This document shows, piece by piece, positions 1 through 7,723 of a stretch of DNA of 14,672 nt; the stretch's first letter is position 1; every line of letters begins with the position of its first letter. The stretch is from assembly GCA_030824295.1 (NCBI GenBank), contig JAVBYA010000466.1, positions 1-14,672 on the forward strand, written 5' to 3'. Source of the stretch: Bacteroidota bacterium. Lineage in GTDB: Bacteria > Bacteroidota > Ignavibacteria > UBA10030 > UBA8401. A program made the translations under genes and the position numbers. The notes beneath the pieces were generated by a model, which made no database searches, was not told where the DNA came from, and saw only the letters and a list, made by a program, of their open reading frames with translations.

Positions 1-107
1 TGCACCGGATCGATATCCGGCCGGCGCTGGAACTCATCAACGATATTTCGGATGTAGGTCCCGATACCGTAATCATGATACTTTCGGATGTCGATCCCGA
101 CCCTCAT
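1..107 (-). CDS. Glycosyltransferase family 4 N-terminus (partial, runs off the window)
   Basis: Translating the minus strand from the ATG at 107 gives 35 open codons to the window edge, beginning MRVGIDIRKYHDYGIGTY. An N-terminal strand of the form MRxGID-R followed by a GIGTYIRN loop is the usual start of GT-B fold, family 4 ("group 1") glycosyltransferases, where the glycine-rich loop lies in the acceptor domain. The ATG overlaps the TGA of the preceding GT2 gene (ATGA at 104-107), so it is probably translationally coupled and is the next gene of the polysaccharide operon. The catalytic C-terminal domain is outside the window, so the donor sugar and the family assignment cannot be confirmed. 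The tight operon context and the family-like N-terminus make a chance ORF unlikely. Confidence 0.72.
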   Translation of the reverse strand, partial: MRVGIDIRKYHDYGIGTYIRNIVDEFQRRPDIDPV

Positions 108-964
108 GGATTGCTCCCGGCTGAACGCTGATCGGCACCGAAGAGCAAGCGGATCACTTGACGGGAGACCACTGATCCGGACGGAGTGAAGAGCGTGCGT
201 GAAAACTTTATAAATAGATAGAACCGCACCAATACCCGCTGAATGAGAGAGCGGTGATGGTCATAGAATCGGAGCTGGCTGCGCCGGTATTCGATCGAGA
301 TACGCGGGTCCTGCTTTCCATAGCTTTTACCGCCCAAATGGATAAGCGAACATTCCGGAATGTACCGTATCGTGAGTCCCTGATCCGCCACCCGTTTACA
401 GAGATCGACATCTTCAAAATACATGAAATACTCTTCATCAAAACCACCGATCGCTTGAAACACCTCCCTGCGAATGAAGAACGCGGCCCCGGTCACCCAG
501 TCCGGTTGTAGAATTGCCTCAGTGGAGTTTTTGCCGACAGACTGTTTCGTCCGCCACTCAGCAGCGATGGATGGGAACGGTCCCGAAGAAACCTGAAGGG
601 TCCCATCCTCGTTCAGCAGCTTGGGAGCAGCGATTCCTATCGACCGATCCTCGTTAAGCATCCGAGACATCACCGGAATGATATCCCCAGTCAGAAGTGT
701 ATCGTTATTCAGGAAGAATAGGATGTCCCCTGTTGCCTTTTCTGCCCCTTTATTATTTGCATAGCCGAATCCCCGATTCTGCGGCAGCCAGAGGAAGCGC
801 ACTTCCGGGAATCGAACAGGCAGTTCCACGCGTGAATCATCCGTGGAAGCATTGTCGACAACGATCACCTCTACTGACGCCTGCGAATACGATCGGATGG
901 TCTCTAGGCATTCCGCTGTGAAACGGCACCCATTGAAATTCACGATGATGATGCTGACCTTCAT
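104..964 (-). CDS. GT2 family glycosyltransferase (rhamnosyltransferase-like, WbbL/COG1216 type)
   Basis: This 286-residue protein has a single GT-A domain and probably transfers a nucleotide-activated sugar to a growing lipid-linked glycan at the cytoplasmic face of the inner membrane. Visible motifs are the N-terminal strand VSIIIVNFNG (3-12), the nucleotide-binding VDNAST (36-41), the metal-binding FLNNDT (84-89, a DXD equivalent), the VTGAAFFIRR strand (157-166) and the catalytic-base region MYFEDVDL with the ED pair at 184-185. This pattern is typical of the COG1216 branch, which contains many rhamnosyltransferases, but the sugar cannot be read from sequence. The start ATG overlaps the TGA of the upstream GT2 gene by 4 nt (961-964), and the stop overlaps the next gene by 4 nt. 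It resembles its upstream neighbour in fold and motifs, as expected for members of the same branch. Confidence 0.9.
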   Translation of the reverse strand: MKVSIIIVNFNGCRFTAECLETIRSYSQASVEVIVVDNASTDDSRVELPVRFPEVRFLWLPQNRGFGYANNKGAEKATGDILFFLNNDTLLTGDIIPVMSRMLNEDRSIGIAAPKLLNEDGTLQVSSGPFPSIAAEWRTKQSVGKNSTEAILQPDWVTGAAFFIRREVFQAIGGFDEEYFMYFEDVDLCKRVADQGLTIRYIPECSLIHLGGKSYGKQDPRISIEYRRSQLRFYDHHRSLIQRVLVRFYLFIKFSRTLFTPSGSVVSRQVIRLLFGADQRSAGSNP

Positions 965-1986
965 CGCAGGTTCTCCCGTACCGGCAACGCAACGAGCCTG
1001 GAATAGAACAATGACAACGCATTGATGATTCTGCCGATCGTCGACTCACCATTCGTCAGTTTCCCTGTCATCATCGCGATGACCGCAGATTCATTCACTC
1101 TCTGTTCAGAACGAAGTTTCCTCCGTTTCTCCATCACAATACCCCAGTTGCCGATGAACCATCCATGCGCCCTGAGAATACCAGCGAGTGAATATTTGGT
1201 CGGCAGTACGGAGAGGAACAATTTTCCGAAGAGGTTCGCTGCGATGTACGGTATGCTTTTCAAGATCGTTCCAGCAGAGAAGAACAGGAGGATGTTCAGG
1301 ATCCTGTTCCGTTCCTGGTAGAACGTAAGGAAGGCACTTTTTTGTGTCTTTGCGGTCCCGTTGCCGATGTGATCCAACCTAGATGCATTGGTATGCCGGA
1401 TATCGAAGCCCATGAATCGGGTCCGGAGTCCAAGATAGACATCCTCGCCATACACAAAATAGTCCCCGTCGAATGGCGGACCGAAGATACTCTTCCGGTA
1501 GATCATCGATGCACCACCTGCATAGAAAATGTCCGTCGGTTCGTCGAAGATCCGCATCACATTATATCCAAGGATGTTGATGGAGCCGTTTTTTTCATAG
1601 TAGCGCTCCGGAATACCGATGGTCTTGATCAACGATGATGCGCAGGCAACATTGGGATCCTTCATGGCATCCACCAATCCGAAAAGCCAACCGTCATGGA
1701 CGATCGTATCATTATTCAACAGGACGATGAATTCACACTGCGCATGCGCTGCGCCGAGGTTGTTCCCGCCTGCAAAACCCAAGTTCTGTCCGGACCGGAT
1801 GACCCGTGTCTGCGGATAGCGTTCCTGTACGAATTCCGCACTCCCGTCCACAGAAGCATTGTCCACCATGATCACTTCGAAGGGCACCCCATTCTGTCGA
1901 TAGACGGAAGAGAGACAGTCATCCAGGAAATGCTTCCCGTTATAATTGACGATGATGATGCTTACGTAAGGCACAATGTCGATCAT
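961..1986 (-). CDS. GT2 family glycosyltransferase with hydrophobic C-terminal segment
   Basis: This 341-residue protein is a GT-A glycosyltransferase of the COG1216 branch. It shows VSIIIVNYNG (8-17), VDNASVD (41-47), LLNNDT (89-94), an AGGASMIYR strand (156-164) and GEDVYLGLR with the ED pair at 181-182. After the catalytic domain, a hydrophobic stretch at about 228-262 suggests membrane association. The reading frame is open further upstream to 2178, but the ATG at 1986 is preferred: it overlaps the upstream TGA (1983-1986), has GGAG 5 nt ahead, and places the first beta strand at the usual position. The extra 64 upstream codons would overlap a conserved gene and look non-homologous. It is likely one of the successive transferases building an O-antigen or exopolysaccharide repeat unit; donor and linkage are unknown. 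Confidence 0.88.
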   Translation of the reverse strand: MIDIVPYVSIIIVNYNGKHFLDDCLSSVYRQNGVPFEVIMVDNASVDGSAEFVQERYPQTRVIRSGQNLGFAGGNNLGAAHAQCEFIVLLNNDTIVHDGWLFGLVDAMKDPNVACASSLIKTIGIPERYYEKNGSINILGYNVMRIFDEPTDIFYAGGASMIYRKSIFGPPFDGDYFVYGEDVYLGLRTRFMGFDIRHTNASRLDHIGNGTAKTQKSAFLTFYQERNRILNILLFFSAGTILKSIPYIAANLFGKLFLSVLPTKYSLAGILRAHGWFIGNWGIVMEKRRKLRSEQRVNESAVIAMMTGKLTNGESTIGRIINALSLFYSRLVALPVRENLR

Positions 1987-3026
1987 GGATTCTCCACCAA
2001 TCGCTTCAATTCTATCGATGGCTCCCACATCTTCGTTCCTTTCCATCCCCCCCATGCGAAAGGGGTGTATTTCACGATCCACGCACGCAATGATATGACA
2101 CTCTTTTTTGAGAACACCGTCATCACAATTCCCCACCCTGCCATTTTTATACGTGCGGAACGGGAGGATTGACTCCACTGCTTCCGCAGCAGGTTCCAGC
2201 CGTTCCTGAACGAGCGCTCCATGAAATATGCCATGACCAATCGCTGATGAAGGTAGATCTTCGCTTCGGCAAATTCCGTCCGGTACCGTTCCAGTTCCGG
2301 CCGTTCGCTGTACCGTTCCACCATGGTCAGTTTCGCGGAGATCAATTCTGCTTCATTCGATGTGAGATTGTTCTGAGTGAAGCGATAGACCACCAGTACG
2401 GCATCGATGTACGCAAAGCGGTATTGTGCCAGCGCCATACGGACCCAGCATTCCTGATCTTCGGACCACATGGGATACGATGTATCGAATGGAGTTGCCA
2501 CAACCACCGGTGAACGGAACAGATACGAATGCATCAGAACGACGAAACGGACATTCAGATCGAACAGCATGGCTTTGACCGTATCGTCCCCTGGGATCCG
2601 AGCCGGCAATGATCGCTGGAATCCTTCGTTTGTTCGAAAGAGGACGTAATCTGAATAGACGATATCATACTCAGGATGCTCGTCGAACTCCCGCAGACAG
2701 CGGGCGAACCGTTCGGGAAGCAGCAGATCATCGGCATCGAGGAATTGGATGAACGATCCGCGCGCATGTGTGACCCCTTTATTTCGCGCTTTGGTCGGCC
2801 CCTGATTCGGCTGCGAGATCAGCGTTAACCGTGCGTCCTCTTTCATGAACCCTGCCACCACGTCGCGGGAACGGTCGGTGGAACCATCATCCACCACGAT
2901 GCATTCCCACCGCTGTTCGGTCTGCCAGAGCAGACTCTTCAGCGTCTGTGCGATGTATCGTTCCGCATTATAGCACGGGACGATGACGGAAATGAGCGGG
3001 GCGACCGGAGTTTCAGACATGATCAA
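1983..3026 (-). CDS. GT2 family glycosyltransferase (DADD type)
   Basis: This 347-residue GT-A glycosyltransferase carries the classical family 2 motifs: ISVIVPCYNAERYI (12-25), VVDDGSTDRS (44-53), a GPTKARNKG segment (76-84), the metal-binding DADD (97-100) and a WSEDQECWVRMA segment with the probable catalytic acids at 189-190. It differs from its two downstream neighbours, which use NNDT in place of DADD, so it belongs to a different GT2 branch (WcaA-like). Two starts are possible: a TTG at 3026 with GAGGA 6 nt upstream, or an ATG at 3020 with the same GAGGA 12 nt upstream. SD spacing favours TTG and codon preference favours ATG. It lies 14-20 nt after the previous GT2 stop, the only gap in an otherwise overlapping gene chain. 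Its role in glycan assembly is inferred; the substrate is unknown. Confidence 0.88.
   Translation of the reverse strand: MIMSETPVAPLISVIVPCYNAERYIAQTLKSLLWQTEQRWECIVVDDGSTDRSRDVVAGFMKEDARLTLISQPNQGPTKARNKGVTHARGSFIQFLDADDLLLPERFARCLREFDEHPEYDIVYSDYVLFRTNEGFQRSLPARIPGDDTVKAMLFDLNVRFVVLMHSYLFRSPVVVATPFDTSYPMWSEDQECWVRMALAQYRFAYIDAVLVVYRFTQNNLTSNEAELISAKLTMVERYSERPELERYRTEFAEAKIYLHQRLVMAYFMERSFRNGWNLLRKQWSQSSRSARIKMAGWGIVMTVFSKKSVISLRAWIVKYTPFAWGGWKGTKMWEPSIELKRLVENP
1992..1995 (-). promoter_or_regulatory. Ribosome binding site that fixes the start of the GT2 gene at 1986
   Basis: On the minus strand the motif GGAG lies 5 nt before the ATG at 1986, inside the end of the upstream GT2 gene. It supports this ATG over the longer reading frame that begins at 2178. 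Confidence 0.6.
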
Positions 3027-3040
3027 CGATATTCCTCATA

Positions 3041-3787
3041 TCAATTTCCGAGGGACCGAAGACTACGCAAAAAGAAATAAGCACGGTTCCGAACGATACG
3101 CAGCCACAGTCCTGTTTGGGAGAGATAACCGTATTGATAGCGGATTCTGTAGTATTCCTCGTATGTATACTTCTCCAATTTCGAGGAAACACCCCCGTAA
3201 CTGTAATTGGCGACCACACGATCGCATTGTCGGAATGTGACCCCTTTGCTTATGAACCGAAGCATCAACTCATAATCACTGGCAAACCGGTACTTCATGT
3301 CGAAGACCCCATGCTGTTCGTAGACCGAACGAGAGACGAAATACGCGGGATGTCCGACATGGTCCGTATGAAGGAATTTCGGTGTTACGGATTTTATCAT
3401 CACTTCCTCACCGTTGGAGTAACACCTGAGCAATCCATAGTACACTCCACCGGGTGACTCACGATATCGATCGACCATCTGTTCAACCGCATCCTGTTCA
3501 TACCAATCATCGCTATTGATGATCCCGATGATCTCGCCGCGTGATCGCTGAATACCCTTGTTCATTGCATCGTAGATACCGCCATCCGGCTCCGAAATGA
3601 CCGTCATCCGGTCCGTGAACTGTGGCCGGAACGAGTCCACAACCGCAAGTGTATTGTCGGTGGAAACAGCATCGATGATGATATACTCGATGTTATCGTA
3701 TGACTGACCGGCAACGGACCGGATCGTCCGAGCAATGGTCGAGTCTGCGTTTTTACAGACAGTGATGATACTCACCAATGGTTTCAC
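3041..3787 (-). CDS. GT2 family glycosyltransferase (short, colanic-acid WcaE-like subgroup)
   Basis: This 248-residue single-domain GT-A glycosyltransferase begins VSIITVCKNADSTIARTI (5-22) and has the strongly conserved SEPDGGIYDAMNKGI block (65-79) and the metal-binding NSDDWY (91-96). FASDYELMLRF (168-178) probably supplies the catalytic acid. The usual DGxSTDGT of this subgroup reads IDAVSTDNT here (38-46), keeping the aspartate and STD but replacing the glycines. The start is GTG at 3787, overlapping the TGA of the upstream GT4 gene (GTGA, 3784-3787); the protein begins exactly at the expected first strand, so GTG is convincing. Length is normal for the subgroup. It presumably adds one sugar of the repeat unit in the cytoplasm. 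The specific sugar cannot be assigned. Confidence 0.88.
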   Translation of the reverse strand: MKPLVSIITVCKNADSTIARTIRSVAGQSYDNIEYIIIDAVSTDNTLAVVDSFRPQFTDRMTVISEPDGGIYDAMNKGIQRSRGEIIGIINSDDWYEQDAVEQMVDRYRESPGGVYYGLLRCYSNGEEVMIKSVTPKFLHTDHVGHPAYFVSRSVYEQHGVFDMKYRFASDYELMLRFISKGVTFRQCDRVVANYSYGGVSSKLEKYTYEEYYRIRYQYGYLSQTGLWLRIVRNRAYFFLRSLRSLGN

Positions 3788-4962
3788 GGTTGATACCTGC
3801 TCTCTAATACTTCACGATACACTGCTTCAGTTTGTCTGACCGTGGATTCCCACGAGAATTGCTTCAATCGATCGAATCCCCTCTCCTTCAAGTCATCGCG
3901 CAGGTCCGGTTCCGACATCATGCGCTCGATGCCATGCCGGATTGATTCCAAATTGTTAGGGTCACAATATAATACGGCTTCTCCTCCCACTTCCTGCAAT
4001 GAGCTGGTATTGCTCGTCAAAACCGGACAGCCGCACGCAAATGCCTCCAGAATGGGAAGTCCGAATCCTTCATAGGCTGATGGATATGCAAGGCAAACTG
4101 CGCCGGAATAGAGAGTGCGAAGTTCCTCATCATTCACAGATACATGCTGCATCTGCCGCGTGATATCATGACGTTCGAACACCTCATGTTCTGCAGCGGA
4201 GAACCCCGGTCCCGTACAGAAGACCCTCATAGATCGATCGTTGCGGAGGATGGGACTGATCGCTTCGATCAGCACCGTAAAGTTCTTATAGATCTCCCGA
4301 GTCCCTACAAACACGATATATGGCGGCTTCACACCCTGATTACCGTCAGGATCCTGATCACGGCGAGAGAACGAAGTGGCAAGATGGACCGTCACTACCT
4401 TTTGCGGCGGTACGGAATAAAAACTGATGATATCGTTCTTCGTTCGCTCCGAGATCGCAATGACCCGGTCCGCCGCCATGATCAATTGACGTTTCCGCGC
4501 GATCATCTCGTCACGGATATACTGGGCGAAATATTCAGGGAACAGTTCATGGATCAGATCGTACACTGTCAGCACGAATGGTTTCCCATTCAAATGATCA
4601 AGGAAATACGGATCATAATAGGTCGGATGGAACAGATCGTAACTTCCCTTTCGAAGTTCCTCAACAATGGACCGCTTGTTCCGTGCTATATCTTTCGTAG
4701 AGGGAATGATCTTTCCTAACACACGGCGCGCGAACGTCTGCACATATCCTGGTGGAGAGAACGACGGGTCCCTGAGAATGAATCTATGATAATTGATGTT
4801 TTCGGTCTGAATGGCGGGAAGGTCTGCGGTGAACATCCCCTGTGAACGCATGCCACAGATGAGTTCAGAGAAATACCGGGATACTCCGCCGAACCGCTGC
4901 ATCATGAATGCCTGATGGTCGAAGAGGATACGGTGTTTTGTTCCGGATGAGTGGAGGGTCAT
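3784..4962 (-). CDS. GT4 family glycosyltransferase (GT-B fold)
   Basis: This 392-residue retaining glycosyltransferase has an N-terminal acceptor domain with FGGVSRYFSELI (24-35) and a C-terminal donor domain. The donor domain begins at YIVFVGTREIYKN (215-227), where the glycine/lysine phosphate-binding motif lies, and contains the EX7E motif EGFGLPILE (E298 and E306) followed by AFACGCPVLTSN (307-318). These are typical of mannosyl- and related transferases of O-antigen and exopolysaccharide clusters. The ATG at 4962 is chosen although the frame is open to 5022: it overlaps the flippase TGA by 4 nt (4959-4962), has GGAG and AAGGGA just upstream, and leaves a family-like N-terminus. The gene follows the flippase and precedes the GT2 genes, so it probably acts on the same lipid-linked oligosaccharide. 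Donor sugar unknown. Confidence 0.92.
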   Translation of the reverse strand: MTLHSSGTKHRILFDHQAFMMQRFGGVSRYFSELICGMRSQGMFTADLPAIQTENINYHRFILRDPSFSPPGYVQTFARRVLGKIIPSTKDIARNKRSIVEELRKGSYDLFHPTYYDPYFLDHLNGKPFVLTVYDLIHELFPEYFAQYIRDEMIARKRQLIMAADRVIAISERTKNDIISFYSVPPQKVVTVHLATSFSRRDQDPDGNQGVKPPYIVFVGTREIYKNFTVLIEAISPILRNDRSMRVFCTGPGFSAAEHEVFERHDITRQMQHVSVNDEELRTLYSGAVCLAYPSAYEGFGLPILEAFACGCPVLTSNTSSLQEVGGEAVLYCDPNNLESIRHGIERMMSEPDLRDDLKERGFDRLKQFSWESTVRQTEAVYREVLESRYQP

Positions 4963-6308
4963 CGGCTCCAGATCCCTTCGGCAGTCCTGTTGATGACCTT
5001 GTAATACTGTATCGGAGACCATACGGCAGACACGCCAAGACAGATGATCGTCGCCATGATCACACCGGAGACCCCGAAGACCGACAATAATCCTATGGAG
5101 AGCGGTATGTTGATGATGCTGATGACCACAGCGCTATAGAGCTGAAGCCGTATCTTCCCCGTTCCGTTCAGGAACATCGCAAATAATGAGTTCCAATTGG
5201 ATATGATAACGAAAACACACATCCACATCGAAACGGAGAATGGAACCGACACTGTCTCACCTAACCATAATCGGTATGCATAGGGTGCAAGCAGCAACAT
5301 CACTATTGCGACCATACTCATGCCGAACCATATCACCATCAGTGAGGATATGGAATGCTTGATCCATACAATATCCCCTTTATGATACGCGTCCGTGATG
5401 GCAGACCAGAAAGGAGTGGCGATCAGAACGAAAAATGCAGTGATGATGTTGAAGAACTTGAAGGCAATATTGTACTCCGTGACCTCTGCCGGACCGAAAT
5501 AATGGATGATGATCATATTGCTGGTGGAGAACAGGATCACAACGGCGATCTGTATGATGAAGAACTGGCCACCGATCGACGTCAACGACCGGGCAAGGTC
5601 AAACCGAATCCCGTCCCTGCTCGGCGCCAGATCGCGGTATTGCGTGTGATACAGGTATACATGGGTGAAACACAGAATGATAAGCGGTGATGCCATGAAT
5701 ACCAGTCCCAATGATAATACTGACCCCCATTGGAACCATTGGACCACCATGATGCCGAATAACGTGAGCAGCGTCCCGAGCAGACCGATGACATTCGTTA
5801 CGGCTGGGCGCTGATCGGCCAACAGCACCGTGATGATCAATTGAACGACGAACTGCACCATGAACATCACAAAGACGGCCGGCACAAGAATCGCAAGATC
5901 GGATGCGGTCTCTGGAGGTGCGTTAAAGAACTCCTCCCACCGAACGAACGATTGAACGACACCAAAGATCAACGATACAATTATAGCGATGCCAAGGAGT
6001 ACTGCATAGGTCGTGCTGACATACTGTTGCGCCAGTCGGCGGTCATTGACAGCCATCGCTTCGGCGAGCTTATTGCGCAGTCCGTTCCCCAGCCCGACAT
6101 CAAAGAACGAGAACCATCCGATGAACGATGCAATGGTGAGCCATACACCGTATTCAGATACCGTCACTGTATGCAAGGTCATCGGAACGAGTACCAATCC
6201 AACGGTCATTGCAGCAGCACGGACAACGAACGACATGATAATATGCCGTTTTGCTTTGAGACTGCGTTCATTCCCGGTCGTGAAGAACGATGTGATCCAT
6301 GCGATCAT
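4959..6308 (-). CDS. Wzx-like polysaccharide flippase (MOP/PST superfamily)
   Basis: This 449-residue integral membrane protein has about twelve hydrophobic segments spread over its length (first at about 23-46, last at about 418-433), as in polysaccharide transporters of the MOP exporter superfamily. A conserved-looking FDVGLGNGLRNKLAEA segment (69-84) follows the second segment, as in many Wzx-like proteins. Its likely job is to flip undecaprenyl-linked oligosaccharide repeats across the inner membrane for later polymerisation. It is the first gene of the glycan cluster, about 205 nt downstream of trpB, and its TGA overlaps the ATG of the GT4 gene. A teichuronic or stage V sporulation B-type relative cannot be excluded from sequence alone, but the glycosyltransferase context favours glycan export. 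The ATG at 6308 has only weak SD-like sequence upstream. Confidence 0.9.
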   Translation of the reverse strand: MIAWITSFFTTGNERSLKAKRHIIMSFVVRAAAMTVGLVLVPMTLHTVTVSEYGVWLTIASFIGWFSFFDVGLGNGLRNKLAEAMAVNDRRLAQQYVSTTYAVLLGIAIIVSLIFGVVQSFVRWEEFFNAPPETASDLAILVPAVFVMFMVQFVVQLIITVLLADQRPAVTNVIGLLGTLLTLFGIMVVQWFQWGSVLSLGLVFMASPLIILCFTHVYLYHTQYRDLAPSRDGIRFDLARSLTSIGGQFFIIQIAVVILFSTSNMIIIHYFGPAEVTEYNIAFKFFNIITAFFVLIATPFWSAITDAYHKGDIVWIKHSISSLMVIWFGMSMVAIVMLLLAPYAYRLWLGETVSVPFSVSMWMCVFVIISNWNSLFAMFLNGTGKIRLQLYSAVVISIINIPLSIGLLSVFGVSGVIMATIICLGVSAVWSPIQYYKVINRTAEGIWSR

Positions 6309-6364
6309 CGGTCCAGGCTCCGGTCGTGTCCAGTATTTCCAATTACTTCAACTGAAAATGTTCT

Positions 6365-6372
6365 CAAATCTA
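6365..6372 (-). promoter_or_regulatory. Weak candidate promoter -7 element before the polysaccharide operon
   Basis: The minus strand reads TAGATTTG here, matching the Bacteroidetes -7 consensus TAnnTTTG and lying about 57 nt before the flippase ATG. No convincing -33 TTG lies at the expected distance, and one eight-base match in an AT-richer patch can be chance. It is listed because the flippase needs a promoter in this spacer unless it is read through from trpB. Confidence 0.22.
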
Positions 6373-6408
6373 TAGAGCCTGTCGGGGGAATTTTTCTTGA
6401 TCGTTGAT

Positions 6409-6427
6409 CCGGTTCAATAGAAACCGG
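6409..6427 (-). repeat. Small inverted repeat in the trpB-flippase spacer
   Basis: CCGGTT (6409-6414) and AACCGG (6422-6427) form a perfect 6-bp stem with a 7-nt loop. On the minus strand it is followed by an A-rich rather than T-rich run, so it is not a standard intrinsic terminator. Nearby, TGCCG/CGGCA (6444-6448 and 6453-6457) forms another 5-bp stem with a 4-nt loop. Confidence 0.35.
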
Positions 6428-6460
6428 TGTTGTGTCCATACCCTGCCGGATGCGGCATCG

Positions 6461-6512
6461 CTGCAGACCTGAACCTCATAGAGCTATACTTCCAATGACC
6501 GGGGGTCTGCAG
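6461..6512 (-). repeat. Inverted repeat just after the trpB stop codon
   Basis: CTGCAGACC (6461-6469) and GGTCTGCAG (6504-6512) are perfect 9-bp inverted copies separated by 34 nt, beginning 1 nt after the trpB TGA. The position suggests 3'-end processing, stabilisation of the trp mRNA, or factor-dependent termination. No T-tract follows on the minus strand, so intrinsic termination is not supported. Confidence 0.4.
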
Positions 6513-6513
6513 G

Positions 6514-7722
6514 TCAGATCTTCAATTCTTTCATCACCGTCCCGAGATCCTTATCCCCCCTGCCGGAAAGATTGACCACGACAGCAGCGTGTGCCGGCAT
6601 GGTTGAGGCAAGCTTCACGGCGTAGGAAATGGCATGTGAGGATTCCAGCGCAGGGATGATCCCTTCACGGCGGGCAAGAAGCTGCAGCGCGTCTAACGCT
6701 TCGGTGTCCGTCACCGACACGTAGGTAACGTAATCATTGTCTTTCAGGTAACAATGTTCCGGTCCTACGCCGGGATAATCGAGTCCGGCGGAGATGGAAT
6801 GTGCGATCTCCACCTGCCCATTGTCGTCCTGCAGCAGATACTGCATGGAACCGTGCAGAACACCGCGCCTCCCTTTTGCCAGCGCTGCGGAATGTTTCCC
6901 GGAATCGAGCCCGTACCCTGCTGCTTCCACACCGTACAACTTCACGTTCGGAACGTCATTGAGGAACGGATAGAAGATCCCCATGGCATTGCTGCCGCCG
7001 CCGACGCAAGCCACAACGGCATCCGGAAGACGTCCCTCCTGCTTCAGCATCTGTTCGCGCGTCTCTTTACCGATCACCGACTGGAAATCACGTACCATCA
7101 TCGGATAGGGATGCATGCCGACCACTGAACCGATGATATAGAACGTATCGTTCACATTGGTCACCCAGTCCCGGATCGCTTCGCTCGTTGCGTCCTTCAG
7201 CGTTCTGCTGCCGGAGGAGACCGGTCGGACATCCGCTCCGAGCAGCTTCATACGGTACACGTTCGGCGCCTGCCGCTCCATATCCTCTTCACCCATATAG
7301 ACGACGCACTTCAGACCGAACAAGGCACAGACGGTCGCTGTCGCAACACCATGCTGTCCCGCTCCGGTCTCCGCAATGATCCGTTTCTTTCCCATCCGCT
7401 TGGCGATGAGCACCTGTCCGACGGTATTATTGATCTTGTGTGCGCCGGTATGACACAGGTCCTCGCGCTTCAGATAGATCTTTGCACCGCCGGCATGGTC
7501 CGTCAGCCGCTGAGCGAGGAAGAGTGGTGTCTCCCGTCCCACGAAATGTTCGAGATAATAATTCAACTCGCGGTTGAAATCCGGATCATCCTTCAATTTA
7601 CCATACCATGCCGCCAATTCTTCGGAGGCCGGAAGGAGCGTTTCAGGGATGAACCGTCCGCCGTACACGCCGAAATGTCCGCGGGCATCCGGCACAGCCG
7701 GATAAGGATACATGAATGCCAT
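6514..7722 (-). CDS. trpB: Tryptophan synthase beta chain (TrpB1 type)
   Basis: This 402-residue PLP enzyme joins indole and L-serine to give L-tryptophan, normally in an alpha2-beta2 complex with TrpA. The N-terminus GHFGVYGGRFIPETL (15-29) is the TrpB1 signature. HTGAHKINN (91-99) contains the PLP Schiff-base lysine K96, ETGAGQHG (118-125) binds the substrate carboxylate, and GGGSNA (241-246) binds the PLP phosphate. The frame is open up to 7824, but ATG 7722 is preferred: it lies 1 nt after the trpF stop, has GGAG about 10 nt upstream, and gives the normal length. An ATG three codons in (7713) is an alternative. No trpA follows; the next gene, after about 205 nt, is a flippase. All key residues are intact, so the protein should be active, with its TrpA partner presumably encoded elsewhere. 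Confidence 0.97.
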   Translation of the reverse strand: MAFMYPYPAVPDARGHFGVYGGRFIPETLLPASEELAAWYGKLKDDPDFNRELNYYLEHFVGRETPLFLAQRLTDHAGGAKIYLKREDLCHTGAHKINNTVGQVLIAKRMGKKRIIAETGAGQHGVATATVCALFGLKCVVYMGEEDMERQAPNVYRMKLLGADVRPVSSGSRTLKDATSEAIRDWVTNVNDTFYIIGSVVGMHPYPMMVRDFQSVIGKETREQMLKQEGRLPDAVVACVGGGSNAMGIFYPFLNDVPNVKLYGVEAAGYGLDSGKHSAALAKGRRGVLHGSMQYLLQDDNGQVEIAHSISAGLDYPGVGPEHCYLKDNDYVTYVSVTDTEALDALQLLARREGIIPALESSHAISYAVKLASTMPAHAAVVVNLSGRGDKDLGTVMKELKI

Positions 7723-7723
7723 A

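Noticed and set aside
942..1965. Repeated GATGATGATG stretches near 945 and 1953 as DNA repeats
   Set aside because: They encode the shared SIIIVN strand of two related GT2 enzymes, so they reflect protein family similarity rather than a repeat element.
1987..2178. 64-codon upstream extension of the GT2 gene ending at 961
   Set aside because: It overlaps the end of the preceding GT2 gene in another frame, while the ATG at 1986 has an ATGA overlap and a well-placed GGAG.
4144..4719. Plus-strand open frame of 191 codons opposite the GT4 gene
   Set aside because: It is antisense to the conserved GT4 donor domain, rich in R/H/D, with no domain or start signal.
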